A stretch of DNA of 64,000 nucleotides, taken from positions 145,966 to 209,965 of the forward strand of contig MOYA01000002.1 of the NCBI GenBank assembly GCA_001899315.1. The letters run 5' to 3'. A program made the position numbers and the translations under genes. Shown here in pieces: positions 25,380 through 34,170 of the stretch. The notes beneath the pieces are model-generated. The model did not search any database. It had not been told where the DNA came from and was given only the letters and a program-made list of their open reading frames with translations. Position 1 is the first letter of the stretch. Each line of letters opens with the position of its first letter. This stretch comes from Candidatus Obscuribacter phosphatis. Lineage in GTDB: Bacteria; Cyanobacteriota; Vampirovibrionia; Obscuribacterales; Obscuribacteraceae.

Positions 25380-27250
25380 TGCTTCTTAGTCTCCGTTTCT
25401 CTTTTGATTTCGTTGGCTGCATCGCTATGATTGCGCATCCAGTCGCAAATACTCACCAGCAAGTTTTTGTCGAATTGTCCTTCTTCAAAAACTAGATGCT
25501 CTGATTTGCCGATGAGCATTAGGTCTTTGTCTTCGCAGGCAACTGCTTTGAAAAGCGAAATAGTGCCTTCTGGTCTAATCAGCAGATCGTGCACGCCCTG
25601 AAACATCAATACCGGCGTGTCTTTTACCTGCCGAGCCAAGCTATGGTTGCGAGAAACAAAGCGTTTGAACCCATATAGTTCTCGGGCTGTAGCCGTGAAA
25701 CGACTGCTGGGGTCTGATGTCCAGGTCTCGCGCAGATCTTTCTTTTGTGTGGCTCTTGAAACAACAACCGGGCCAACATCTATTGGTTTACGGCTGCCGG
25801 TGATCAAGCCTACCAGTACTTTACTGGCTGTTAGCCACTGTCTATATCTTTGCTCTGATGGCACGGCTGCAATCAGCCCTTCTACTAACTCGGGGTGATG
25901 GGCGCAAAACTGTAGGGCAATCGAACCGCCCATCGATTCGCCCAATATAAATACCGGCACTCCCTTGAAATCTTTGCGCAACTGGATAATCGAATCGTCT
26001 AGATCTTCCAGCGATTTTTCCAGGTCGATGCGGTCTCTTGCCTTGAGGGCTGTGTAGGCGCCGAAGCCTCTGACGTCGTAAGAGGCGACAATAAAGCCCT
26101 TAGAAGCCAGGCTTTCCCCTAAATCGGCGAAAGAGCGGCGGTGCAGACCGAAGCCCGGTACGCAGACAACTATACCCTTGATTTCTTCGCGGGGGTCGGC
26201 CCACATGGTGCTGGCTGGCTCTAAAACGGCCACTCTTTTGCGCGACCAAGGCAGTTGATTTGCTAAACCGTCATCGGTTGAGCCTTCGGATTTACTTGTC
26301 GCGTTCGCTGTATGTACCGAATAGTCGGTGATTCCGGTGTAGAGCCCGGGGTTGAGGAAGTTTATGTCAGGAATCTTGCCAAGGGTACCGAAAATGCGAT
26401 CTGCGATTAACTTTTCAAGTTCGGATGGGCTGGATGCGAACTGGGTCTTGGCTGCCCTCATGCGTTCTTCCCAGACCGGTACCAGTCTTTGATAGTTGGC
26501 ATTGCGAAAGTTCCATACAGATCTTTCGAAGCAATGCATGGCAAGTTTGGGTGATTTCAGCTTCCAGTAAATATCATTGAGAATGCGCAAGGACCAGGCA
26601 TAGGGAATGCTTTCGTTGCCATAACGGGCTTTATCTAGGTAGGCTACTTCTTGATAAAGCGGCAAAGCCTTTTCATAGTCGCCCATTTTGATGAAGCTGG
26701 CGCCTAGTCCTTCTAGACTGCGCAAAAGTACATCTTCTCCGACGCCGCCGTCTTTCCAGATTTCTATCGCTGTATTGAAATAGCGTGAGGCTTCGTTGTG
26801 TTTTTCCAGTTCATAGAGGCATTCGCCGGCGGCACAGTTGAGTTCTGCAAGCAGTGTGTCTCTGGTGCTTTCTCTCAATGAATTGAAGTCGAGCACTTTA
26901 CCGCTCAAAACTCCTTTCAGAAGGTTCAAGGCCGGTACATAGTCACCAGATTCGTAGAGGCATTCTGCTTCGGCCAGCACTGATTTTGCTTTGAATGCAA
27001 CTTCGCTATTCGGCAGAGATTTGTTGAGTTGGTCGAACTGATGGGCGGCTTTGCTGTATTCGCCGGCGTTATAGTGCTTGAGCCCAGAATCTATGAGGCT
27101 CTTGCTAGTGTTGCGGTGGTGCCCGGTATGTTGTTTCGGCGCCTCCGGTCCAGCTGCTTGCTTCTTTTGTTCAATAGCCCGCGCCGGACCGGCAAGCAGA
27201 CAAATAGCCGCAATAGGTAGAAGCAGGCAGGCGCTGTTGATTGAATTCAT
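25376..27250 (-). CDS. Exported TPR-alpha/beta hydrolase fusion (lysophospholipase/S33-like)
   Basis: A 624-aa protein with a signal peptide (LLLPIAAICLLAGPARA). TPR-like units run over about residues 45-250 (YNAGEYSKAAHQFDQL, YESGDYVPALNLLKGVL, GDYEKALPLYQEVAYLD). An alpha/beta hydrolase domain spans about 340-610. The hydrolase has an oxyanion region (VVCVPGFGLHRRSFADLGESL), the nucleophile elbow GESMGG near residue 440, an acid candidate in GVHDLLIRPEG near 556, and His in GKSEHLVFEEG near 583. The triad is therefore complete and the enzyme is probably an active esterase or lipase; its substrate is unknown. It is first gene of a minus-strand operon with the exchanger, TPR and LRR genes. 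Confidence 0.88.
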   Translation of the reverse strand: MNSINSACLLLPIAAICLLAGPARAIEQKKQAAGPEAPKQHTGHHRNTSKSLIDSGLKHYNAGEYSKAAHQFDQLNKSLPNSEVAFKAKSVLAEAECLYESGDYVPALNLLKGVLSGKVLDFNSLRESTRDTLLAELNCAAGECLYELEKHNEASRYFNTAIEIWKDGGVGEDVLLRSLEGLGASFIKMGDYEKALPLYQEVAYLDKARYGNESIPYAWSLRILNDIYWKLKSPKLAMHCFERSVWNFRNANYQRLVPVWEERMRAAKTQFASSPSELEKLIADRIFGTLGKIPDINFLNPGLYTGITDYSVHTANATSKSEGSTDDGLANQLPWSRKRVAVLEPASTMWADPREEIKGIVVCVPGFGLHRRSFADLGESLASKGFIVASYDVRGFGAYTALKARDRIDLEKSLEDLDDSIIQLRKDFKGVPVFILGESMGGSIALQFCAHHPELVEGLIAAVPSEQRYRQWLTASKVLVGLITGSRKPIDVGPVVVSRATQKKDLRETWTSDPSSRFTATARELYGFKRFVSRNHSLARQVKDTPVLMFQGVHDLLIRPEGTISLFKAVACEDKDLMLIGKSEHLVFEEGQFDKNLLVSICDWMRNHSDAANEIKRETETKKQ

Positions 27251-27399
27251 GATTTAGCCGCTGGTAGATTTTCTATGCACAATACGGTCTTGGCTTCGTG
27301 ATTTCCAGTCTGCAAGAGCTAAGCGAGATAGTTTTGATTGCGGTAGAATGGCGCCTTAGCAAGGCAATGCTGAAGTTGTTTGATGCAAAGGGGTTGGGC

Positions 27400-28185
27400 A
27401 TGGTTTCCTTTAAAAAGAGAGTGGCGACTGCAGGCGTTTTGGCGGTCAATCTGGCGCTGTCTGCGTGTTTGGCTTTGGCGCCGTCTGCAAACGCCGAACC
27501 TGGCTTGAGCTATGATAACGACCATGACGTAATCGTATTGCCTGACTGCGATTTGGCTATTCGATATAACCATAAGACTTTTGTGCCGGTTAAGGCTAAG
27601 CTGATCACCCAAGACCATGTCAGCTTTCTCAAAGTACCGCCAGAAAAGGTTGTAAAAATCTTTGAAGATTATGAGTCTGCCGGGATGAAGACTGCTCCCG
27701 AACAGATTTTGCTTGAGTCTTATGATGTGGGCAAGATTGGAACTTTTGCATTCAATCGCTTCAACAAGCCGTTTCTTGATACGGCGCGGGTGCGGGAGGT
27801 GCAGTTCACCAATGAGAGAGTGGCAAAAGAGACCGGGCTCTCTGAAACTTCATTTCATGCCATCACCGCTTTGAAGAGTTTTGAAGTTGTGCCGAAGAGT
27901 GGAGAGACTCCATACTATCTATTTGTTATGGTTACCCCGCCCCGGCTCAATATCTTTGTGCGCAAGATGCGCGGGACCAGCGGCACCTTCGACTGCGATC
28001 CGGCTGTCATCGTTCCACAGTTGCGGGTAGTGAACACCAAAGATTGCATAGCTAATGTAGATTTGGCTGCCCAGCCTACCGGCACTGCTAAAGAAAGCGT
28101 GGCTAAGGACGGCGTAACAAATAATGCTGCTGCGGTGAATGCAGCCCCTGCTGGAGCTGCTTCTAAGACCAAGCCTGTGCCGTAA
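27400..28185 (+). CDS. Secreted hypothetical protein
   Basis: A 261-aa protein with a signal peptide (VLAVNLALSACLALAPSANA). A central domain (about 30-215, with LPDCDLAIRYNHKTFVPVKA and FLKVPPEKVVKIFEDY) and an Ala/Thr-rich tail follow. No family is recognised. The start ATG at 27400 has AAGGGG 6 nt upstream and gives a proper signal peptide; the open frame extends to 27298. It is divergent from the hydrolase operon and convergent with the metallophosphoesterase gene (1-bp gap). Confidence 0.75.
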   Translation: MVSFKKRVATAGVLAVNLALSACLALAPSANAEPGLSYDNDHDVIVLPDCDLAIRYNHKTFVPVKAKLITQDHVSFLKVPPEKVVKIFEDYESAGMKTAPEQILLESYDVGKIGTFAFNRFNKPFLDTARVREVQFTNERVAKETGLSETSFHAITALKSFEVVPKSGETPYYLFVMVTPPRLNIFVRKMRGTSGTFDCDPAVIVPQLRVVNTKDCIANVDLAAQPTGTAKESVAKDGVTNNAAAVNAAPAGAASKTKPVP

Positions 28186-28186
28186 A

Positions 28187-29209
28187 TTAGTCTTTTTGCA
28201 GTTCTATAATTGTTAGCTCTGGTGGGCAGAGAAAACGGATAGGCAAGCCGAACATGCCCAAGCCGCGGTTGACATATGCTGGTGGTGAGCCGCCATAGTA
28301 GCCGCGTTCGAAGAATCTAAAGGGTGACAACGTCACCTGCCCGCCGTGGGTGTGACCGCAAAGAAAGAGGTCGGCTTTCAGGTCGGCGGCTAACTTGTGG
28401 CAGGCAGGATAATGGCTAAGTGCCAGGAGCATGGGCTGGACATCTTTATTAGCTGAGGGGCTGCTGGCAGATCTATTAGAAACCCTATCAGAAGCCTGAT
28501 TTGATGCGCATTTTAAAACAACACTTGAATTACTATTCGAAGCATTATTCGAAGCACCAGCGCTTTCGTTATTCCTTTCGGCTTCTACTTGAGTGCGCGC
28601 GCTTGTGTCTTTGCGGCGTTGCTTGTATAGATCCAGTCCGACAATATTTATTTGGGCTTTGTCAGTCTCAAGTTTGATTGTTTCGCCGTCTATCAATCGG
28701 GCACCATTACTCTCAAAGAATTGTTGGCTTAGTCTGTCGTGGTTGCCGCTCACGGCAAAAGTTGGTGCAATTGCAGAGAGAGCTTTGATAAAGAGGGCGA
28801 ATCTGAGCAAACCGGCTTTAGTGTTGGCTGCATCCCCGGTAAACACAATCAAGTCAGGTTTGACATCTTGCACCTCGGCTACAATTTGCCTTTCACCCCT
28901 ATCTGTATCGTCAAAGTGAGCGTCCGAAAGATGGACTATTTTTAGATTGACCTTCTGTCCGCGGAGATGCAGATGGCTCCTTTCTAGAGTGTAGGGTTCA
29001 TAAAGACTATAGAGCAGGCAGGCAAGCTCAAAGAGAAAAGCCAGGCAGAGAAACGGTCTTTGCCAATTGTTCAGACTTAGGCGCCATGATAATTTCGCTT
29101 TTTTGGTGGTGGCTTGATACAAAACCAGAGCCCCGCCTGCGCCAAGCAAAGCATAGACAGCGGCGGTTAGATAAAAGACTATTTCACTTATCTGATCGTT
29201 CTCTGTCAT
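28187..29209 (-). CDS. Membrane-anchored metallophosphoesterase (YkuE/YaeI-like)
   Basis: A 340-aa protein with two N-terminal hydrophobic helices (about 10-30 and 48-66), then a calcineurin-like phosphoesterase domain. The metal-binding motifs are in order: SDAHFDD near 95, FTGDAAN near 122, SGNHDR near 152, SHYPACH near 270 and CGHTHGG near 290. Relatives hydrolyse UDP-sugars of lipid A or other phosphoesters at the membrane. An Asn/Ser-rich insert at about residues 203-256 (NNASNSNSS...) interrupts the domain and contains short direct repeats (ttcgaagcattattcgaagca). The substrate cannot be read. Confidence 0.9.
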   Translation of the reverse strand: MTENDQISEIVFYLTAAVYALLGAGGALVLYQATTKKAKLSWRLSLNNWQRPFLCLAFLFELACLLYSLYEPYTLERSHLHLRGQKVNLKIVHLSDAHFDDTDRGERQIVAEVQDVKPDLIVFTGDAANTKAGLLRFALFIKALSAIAPTFAVSGNHDRLSQQFFESNGARLIDGETIKLETDKAQINIVGLDLYKQRRKDTSARTQVEAERNNESAGASNNASNSNSSVVLKCASNQASDRVSNRSASSPSANKDVQPMLLALSHYPACHKLAADLKADLFLCGHTHGGQVTLSPFRFFERGYYGGSPPAYVNRGLGMFGLPIRFLCPPELTIIELQKD

Positions 29210-29266
29210 TGTTGGGGTAAATTATTAGCTCGGCTCAATTAGTATTGCCCAGGTGAAAAGGTAGTT

Positions 29267-30721
29267 TTGAAGCTCCTGCGACCACAAGATATCGGCTCTA
29301 AGATGAAGGTTGGCATATCTTCCTTCGGTTCTTGGATGCTTGGCGTTGGGTCGATTATCGGCTCGATGGCTTGGCTTATGCATGCGCCGATGTTGGCTCG
29401 CGCCGGTCCCCTAGCCGCCGTCACAGCTTGGTTTATAGCTGGTGTTTTGGCACTGCCGCTCGCCCTAATATTGATGGAGCTTTCATCGATGTTTCCTACA
29501 GCTGGTGGTCCATACGTTTATAAGTATTATGCCTTGAAGAGGCTCTTGCCCGGAATGGGAGAACTACTGGGCTTCCTCACTGGTTGGATTTTTTATGCAG
29601 GTATTCTGGTGGGCTTGTCTTGCATGTCCTGCGGCTTGACCAATTTATTGGCTTCCGAAATTTGGGGGCAAGCCGCGTCCCCGGCTTGGTTCGGCCCGGT
29701 GGTGATTGTCTCGCTCTTCACTTTCACAACTGCGCTCAATTTTCTTTCGATATCGTGGGCAAGCAAAGCGAGTGATCTTTTTACCTTGCTAAAGTTTGGC
29801 ATGGCTCTGGGTTTTGTTGCTTTGGTTGTTACGAGCGGACATTTCAATATAGCCAATGTCATGGTGGCAAGCAGCCCGGGCGGCAATACAAATTTCTTTG
29901 AGAATGTTAGCTCGGTGCTTATGCTGGCAATGGTCGGTTTCTCTTTTATGGAAGTTTCTGGTTGTACTTCGTCTGAAACTGTTGATTCTACTCATTCTGT
30001 GCCAAAGGCGATTTTTCTTACTTTGCTTTCGGTGGCGGCTATTTATTTCTCAATGTGCTTTTCTATAGCCGGTTCTGCTAGTTTTCAGTACGACGCAGTC
30101 AAGCAAGTCTTGCATGTGCCCGGCACCAATGTGCTGGCTAACTGTCCGTCCATAGCCGGTTATTTGGGTGGTCCTTTTATCGGTAAGCTCTTTAGCGGGG
30201 CGGTATTTTTGTCGATAGTTGGTTGTGGCTTTACCGCACTTTTGGGTATTGCGCGCGTTGCCTATTCTATGGCCGAGACTGGCTTATTCCCTCGGCGTTT
30301 TGCTGTGCTTGATGAAAAAACAGGTGTGCCAAAATATTGTTTGTGGTTTCAATTTGTGGTGGTCACCATACTTGGTATCATTGCCAATGCTTTGGCTGCC
30401 AGCGGAGTCTTTCCAGATGCCTACTCTTTTCTTGGCGATACTTTCGGCTTTATGTACGCTTTTGTGGCTATGCTCTATGGATTTTGTCTGCTTAGTTTGC
30501 GCTATACCGATCCTGATATGGTCCGACCGTTTCGTATTGGCGGTAAGGGCAATGCCTTGGCTTGGTTGGTCACTGTCGTCACTGCTCTAGTGTGGGGCTA
30601 TGCTGCTCTTGGTTGTGTCGGCTGGCGCGAGCAACTTGCCGGCATTGTTTTGAGCTTACTGGGCGTGCCCATCTATTATTTCTATAAAATGCAGTCTGCA
30701 GAGCAGCGCCGCTTAGATTGA
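29267..30721 (+). CDS. APC-superfamily amino acid permease
   Basis: A 484-aa inner-membrane transporter with about twelve helices. The first helix carries the APC substrate-binding signature (WMLGVGSIIGSMAW), followed by SSMFPTAGGPYVYKYY in helix 3. Helix 8 contains the ALLGIARVAYSMAETGLFP element typical of the family. The transported amino acid or polyamine is unknown. The start is TTG at 29267 with AAAAGG just upstream; ATG at 29303 lacks a ribosome site. It is divergent from the metallophosphoesterase gene (57 bp). Confidence 0.9.
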   Translation: MKLLRPQDIGSKMKVGISSFGSWMLGVGSIIGSMAWLMHAPMLARAGPLAAVTAWFIAGVLALPLALILMELSSMFPTAGGPYVYKYYALKRLLPGMGELLGFLTGWIFYAGILVGLSCMSCGLTNLLASEIWGQAASPAWFGPVVIVSLFTFTTALNFLSISWASKASDLFTLLKFGMALGFVALVVTSGHFNIANVMVASSPGGNTNFFENVSSVLMLAMVGFSFMEVSGCTSSETVDSTHSVPKAIFLTLLSVAAIYFSMCFSIAGSASFQYDAVKQVLHVPGTNVLANCPSIAGYLGGPFIGKLFSGAVFLSIVGCGFTALLGIARVAYSMAETGLFPRRFAVLDEKTGVPKYCLWFQFVVVTILGIIANALAASGVFPDAYSFLGDTFGFMYAFVAMLYGFCLLSLRYTDPDMVRPFRIGGKGNALAWLVTVVTALVWGYAALGCVGWREQLAGIVLSLLGVPIYYFYKMQSAEQRRLD

Positions 30722-30848
30722 TAGTGGAAGAAAGGTTGGCTGGGCAAGGTTGGCTGGGAAAGATTATCAGGCCGCCAATCTGGGGTAAATAGCCAGAGTA
30801 GTTGCGGCGGGCAAGCATTAGTAGTCCTTCTGACAGGAGCAGGGATTC

Positions 30849-31757
30849 TTGGATTTTAGAGTCTTTCTGAAAAAAGGAAATGTACAAAAGTATGGCTTCG
30901 GCATCTCACTGTCGCGCTTTGTCTGGTTGCTCTCGTTCTGCTTGATCGGTTCGGTTTCGCCTGGTTTGTCTGTTGACGCTGCGCCTAAATCGAGCGAGTC
31001 CTCTAAAACTAGCCCCGCCTCTAAATCTAGTACTGTCTCTAAATCTAGTACTGGTTCAAAAAGTAGAGTGGCTAAGTCTTTCAAGGGCTTGCAATATGTG
31101 CAAGATACAGAGTCGTTTGGACTTTTCGAAGTCTGGTTTAGCCCGAGCGCCATTCGAGTATCGTCCACTTCTAATCGCTATATTCTTGCCACCAGCGCAC
31201 CCGACTGGAATGTGCGCATTTGGCGCCAAGACCGCAAAGAAGCTTGCGAATGCACGCTAGACCAGTTCTTGAAGGGAGACCCGTTTTTCACCAATAGGCT
31301 GAGCTATGCCTCTGACTTGCGCCAACCGCTTTCTATGAAAAGGGCGGTCAATAAGGGCGACAAGCTCTTGGTCTACAAATATCCGGCTATTGAGGCAGTC
31401 TCAGGCGCCGGTCTTTTCATATCAGATAGAGTAGATGGAAGCGGTTTGAAAGCCGGTGAGAAGCTTTATCCGGAGCTTATTTGCTTTGATGTGGGCGAAC
31501 TGCCTGGTTTGAAGGTGCTCTATAAGCTCTTCAACATTGCCCCGCAGCCGGGCTTGCCCATTAGTGCCTTTGTCACTAAGGCGAGCGGCAGGCAAGGCAG
31601 TTTGATTAACTGCGAATTTCGCAATAGAGAGTTCTCTTTTGACCAGTCTGCCGTCGAGATACCGGCGGGCTACAAAAGGGTGCCTTTGCACAAGCGGCTC
31701 TTCTTCACAAAGGGTCAGGGCGATGCTCTGAGCGAATTTTATGAAGGCGGGCTTTGA
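30849..31757 (+). CDS. Secreted hypothetical protein, paralogue of the 33178 gene
   Basis: A 302-aa protein with a signal segment (FVWLLSFCLIGSVSPGLSVDA). A Ser/Lys low-complexity stretch at about residues 46-75 (SKSSTVSKSSTGSK) is encoded by 18-nt repeats, and a globular domain follows (about 78-302). The domain shares landmarks with the protein at 33178: FSPSAIRVSS/YLTKEAIRIDG, APDWNVRIW/APSWEVVSF, and the C-terminal FSFDQ...RLFFTKGQGDALSEFY/FSYEQ...RVFFGKATEDLIMEF. The start is TTG (AGGAG about 9 nt upstream). No known family. Confidence 0.75.
   Translation: MDFRVFLKKGNVQKYGFGISLSRFVWLLSFCLIGSVSPGLSVDAAPKSSESSKTSPASKSSTVSKSSTGSKSRVAKSFKGLQYVQDTESFGLFEVWFSPSAIRVSSTSNRYILATSAPDWNVRIWRQDRKEACECTLDQFLKGDPFFTNRLSYASDLRQPLSMKRAVNKGDKLLVYKYPAIEAVSGAGLFISDRVDGSGLKAGEKLYPELICFDVGELPGLKVLYKLFNIAPQPGLPISAFVTKASGRQGSLINCEFRNREFSFDQSAVEIPAGYKRVPLHKRLFFTKGQGDALSEFYEGGL
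30990..31075 (+). repeat. Intragenic 18-nt tandem repeat (Ser/Lys linker)
   Basis: Imperfect 18-nt units around ctctaaatctagtactgt, in frame, encode the linker between the signal peptide and the domain of the secreted protein. Confidence 0.7.
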
Positions 31758-31760
31758 GGC

Positions 31761-32969
31761 TTAAGCTATGGCGGTGTTGCCATTTTGTTTCTTGAAGTTC
31801 TCGACCACACCCTTGACGGTGGCTACATACTTGCTTTCGTTGTTTCCATCTGACGAAGGTGCGTAGACGCCAATCACCTGAGAAAGATGGGTGAAGCCAC
31901 GCTTGCCTGCATAAGATTCGTCGATAAGTCTAGCCCAGTCGCGGGCGCCTTCGGCCCAGGTGTCATAACGTCTGAAGGTGCCGTCGGTGCCGCCTGATTC
32001 GGGGGCGGTGCCCTTGATATTGCCGAGGCTCTTGTTCTCGTGTCCGCGGCCATATCTACCGCAGGTCGACTCTTGCAGGAAGAAGCCCACAGCCACCGCC
32101 GGGTCGATGCCTCTTTCGGTGCAAGCATTGTAGAGTGCCTGCGAGAAGCCCGCTTCTTTGGCAGCCGGTGAACCCATTTTCTCGAGGAAGGTCTGAATTT
32201 GTTCGGGATTGGCTGAAGGGGGACCTTTGATGGCTAGGTCGCCTTCCACTGGTCTTGGAATAGCGGTGCGGTCGATGGGTCCACTGGCATCGAGACTGCC
32301 GTCGCGGTAGCGGCTGGTGGGCGCGCTGCCTATATTGGCATTGCCCAGTCTTTCGCCGCCGCCCGAAGATGGTGCATAGCTAGCTGGTTGAGGTCTCGGC
32401 GATGCCACTTCTTGCTGTTGTGGGCGGGGCTGCGAAGCTGCTTCCGGTCTTCTTTGCGGCTGACTATCGCCGCCCACCGGTGCCGACTGGGCTGCAGCCA
32501 GCATGCCTTGCAAATATTGCGGAACATTGGTTTCGTTGGGGTTGGCCATCTGCCAGTAGCGAATCTTTTCTTGAATGACGGCAATCTTGAGTTCTTTGGC
32601 TGCTTGCAGCGAACCCATATCTTTGCCTTCCATTTGGATGGTGACCGAACCATCCGCATTAGGCGCAGTTTTTGCGGGATTGGCTGTCAGGTTGCCGTCG
32701 GCACCGACAATAAAGTCTGGTACTTGTCCGTCACCAGGCGTCGATACATTTATTTCTTTGCCTTGCGCGACCATGGCGCTCACTTGCGACCAGGCTGCGG
32801 AACTCAGTCCGGCTGGGCTATCGCTCACAGCGGCGCTGGCGAAGGTGACCGGCTCGGGGGCGCGGGTTTTTTCGCCTATGGTGGAGCTGAAATAATCATT
32901 TTGGAAAGCAGCAGAAGCGTCTACGGCTGTGCTGGCACCAGGGTTGAATTCGAGACTATGTGAAACCAC
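31761..32969 (-). CDS. Glucosaminidase-type peptidoglycan hydrolase without signal peptide
   Basis: A 402-aa protein. The C-terminal domain (about 255-395) is a lysozyme-like glucosaminidase: AGFSQALYNACTERGIDPAVA, then the catalytic-helix region GFFLQESTCGRYGRG, SLGNIKGT, and a FRRYDTWAEGARDWARLI segment. This is the FlgJ/LytG-like pattern that cleaves the glycan strand; the catalytic Glu is probably in LQEST. The N-terminal 250 residues are Ala/Pro/Gln-rich and mostly disordered. No Sec signal is visible. The start GTG at 32969 is chosen because GAGG lies 6 nt upstream; the frame also opens with TTG at 32981. It lies between two paralogous secreted-protein genes. Confidence 0.85.
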   Translation of the reverse strand: MVSHSLEFNPGASTAVDASAAFQNDYFSSTIGEKTRAPEPVTFASAAVSDSPAGLSSAAWSQVSAMVAQGKEINVSTPGDGQVPDFIVGADGNLTANPAKTAPNADGSVTIQMEGKDMGSLQAAKELKIAVIQEKIRYWQMANPNETNVPQYLQGMLAAAQSAPVGGDSQPQRRPEAASQPRPQQQEVASPRPQPASYAPSSGGGERLGNANIGSAPTSRYRDGSLDASGPIDRTAIPRPVEGDLAIKGPPSANPEQIQTFLEKMGSPAAKEAGFSQALYNACTERGIDPAVAVGFFLQESTCGRYGRGHENKSLGNIKGTAPESGGTDGTFRRYDTWAEGARDWARLIDESYAGKRGFTHLSQVIGVYAPSSDGNNESKYVATVKGVVENFKKQNGNTAIA

Positions 32970-32975
32970 GGCGAA

Positions 32976-32979
32976 CCTC
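32976..32979 (-). promoter_or_regulatory. Shine-Dalgarno deciding the glucosaminidase start
   Basis: GAGG on the minus strand, 6 nt before GTG at 32969. The alternative TTG start at 32981 would overlap this site. Confidence 0.6.
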
Positions 32980-33177
32980 AAAATCTTAAGGAAAGGCGGG
33001 ACGTCATCCCTGGGGGTGCACTAAATATATGCAGAGGGCTCCCCAGTGTCCATGGTGCTTCTCCCATCAAGATCAGACGAAGTTTGCAAACTTGTTGCAG
33101 CCTCAGTAAATTCATTCAAAAGACTTGCGCCAGTTACGATTCCACCCCCGGCTCTTTCTTTGTGCTAAGTTTTGAGT

Positions 33178-34104
33178 ATGGCGGTTCGGCAGAAAATCTG
33201 TTCTCTTCTTAGCGGGGTTTTTCTGATCTCCCCGCTTTTTGCTCTTCCCTTTCCCTGCCTCTGGGCGTTGCCAGAAAATTCGGGGTTTTCGGCTTACTCA
33301 GCTTTTGCCGATGGCTCATGGCCAAGCGCGGCTGCTTGGTCTAAGGCTCCGGCTAAGTCTCAGAATTCTGCTAAATCTCAGAATTCTGCTAAATCTCAGA
33401 TTTCTACTAAAGCACAATTGCCCGCTAAAGCTCAATTGCAGCGTGCCTTGGTTGTTAAGCAGCTTGAGAATACTGCCGGGCACTTCCAGATTTATCTCAC
33501 CAAAGAAGCCATTCGTATCGACGGGTTTCAAGAACAAGCCAGCATAATCGCCAAAGCTCCCAGTTGGGAGGTTGTTTCGTTTAACAAAGAGGGCTTCCGC
33601 TATGCCATGCCCCTCGCCGCCTGGCGTCGCACAGGGCTGGGCGCCAATGCCACCGACCTAAGACCTTACTTTGCCGAAGATCAAAAGGTCAATCGCAGCG
33701 ATCAGTCTGCTTTTGGGCGTAAGGTTGTCTGCTATAGTCGCCGCCTGCGTTTTCTTGATGCCTCTAAGGGGGGCGCTCAGGCTCAAGCTAAGCAGGCTAG
33801 CGAAGCCGGGCAAATTAGATTGAGCCTGATTGCCGATATTGACTTATCGGATGGCGCCCAAGAAGTGCTGCGCGGTTTTTACAAACTGCCTAACTATAAG
33901 GGGCTGCCAGTCTCGTTTTCTGTTGAAAGTAATAAGCAAAAGGAAGAATTTTACTTCACCACTGAGAGTTTCAGCTATGAGCAGATTGACCCGGCGATCT
34001 TCCTAGAGCCCAAGGGTCTCAAGGCTGCTCAGTCGATCAATAGGGTCTTTTTTGGCAAGGCTACTGAAGATTTGATTATGGAATTTTGCAACGAGCGCAA
34101 ATGA
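33178..34104 (+). CDS. Secreted hypothetical protein, paralogue of the 30849 gene
   Basis: A 308-aa protein with a signal peptide (LLSGVFLISPLFALPFPCLWA). A repeat-encoded linker at about residues 55-85 (AKSQNSAKSQNSAKSQISTK) and a globular domain (about 90-308) follow. The domain aligns by eye with the protein encoded at 30849-31757 (KEAIRIDGF, APSWEVVSFN, FSYEQIDPAIF, RVFFGKATEDLIMEF). No known family. ATG at 33178 is used; an in-frame TTG lies 6 bp upstream. Confidence 0.75.
   Translation: MAVRQKICSLLSGVFLISPLFALPFPCLWALPENSGFSAYSAFADGSWPSAAAWSKAPAKSQNSAKSQNSAKSQISTKAQLPAKAQLQRALVVKQLENTAGHFQIYLTKEAIRIDGFQEQASIIAKAPSWEVVSFNKEGFRYAMPLAAWRRTGLGANATDLRPYFAEDQKVNRSDQSAFGRKVVCYSRRLRFLDASKGGAQAQAKQASEAGQIRLSLIADIDLSDGAQEVLRGFYKLPNYKGLPVSFSVESNKQKEEFYFTTESFSYEQIDPAIFLEPKGLKAAQSINRVFFGKATEDLIMEFCNERK
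33342..33440 (+). repeat. Intragenic 18-nt tandem repeat (AKSQNS linker)
   Basis: About five units of 18 nt, two nearly identical (gctaaatctcagaattct), the later ones drifted. They are in frame and encode AKSQNS-type hexapeptides. Confidence 0.85.
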
Positions 34105-34121
34105 AGATGCTGAGAATGAAG

Positions 34122-34170
34122 ATTTTAGCCTTTAGTGCAGCAAAAGATGCACTAAATCTAGGGCTAAAAT
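34122..34170. repeat. Long imperfect inverted repeat between convergent genes
   Basis: Left arm attttagcctttagtgca (34122-34139) pairs with tgcactaaa (34148-34156) and ggctaaaat (34162-34170), with an 8-nt loop and a 5-nt bulge tctag. It lies just after the stop of the 33178 gene and overlaps the last codons of the convergent glycosidase gene. It is probably a shared transcript-end structure, although no strong T-run follows. Confidence 0.6.
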
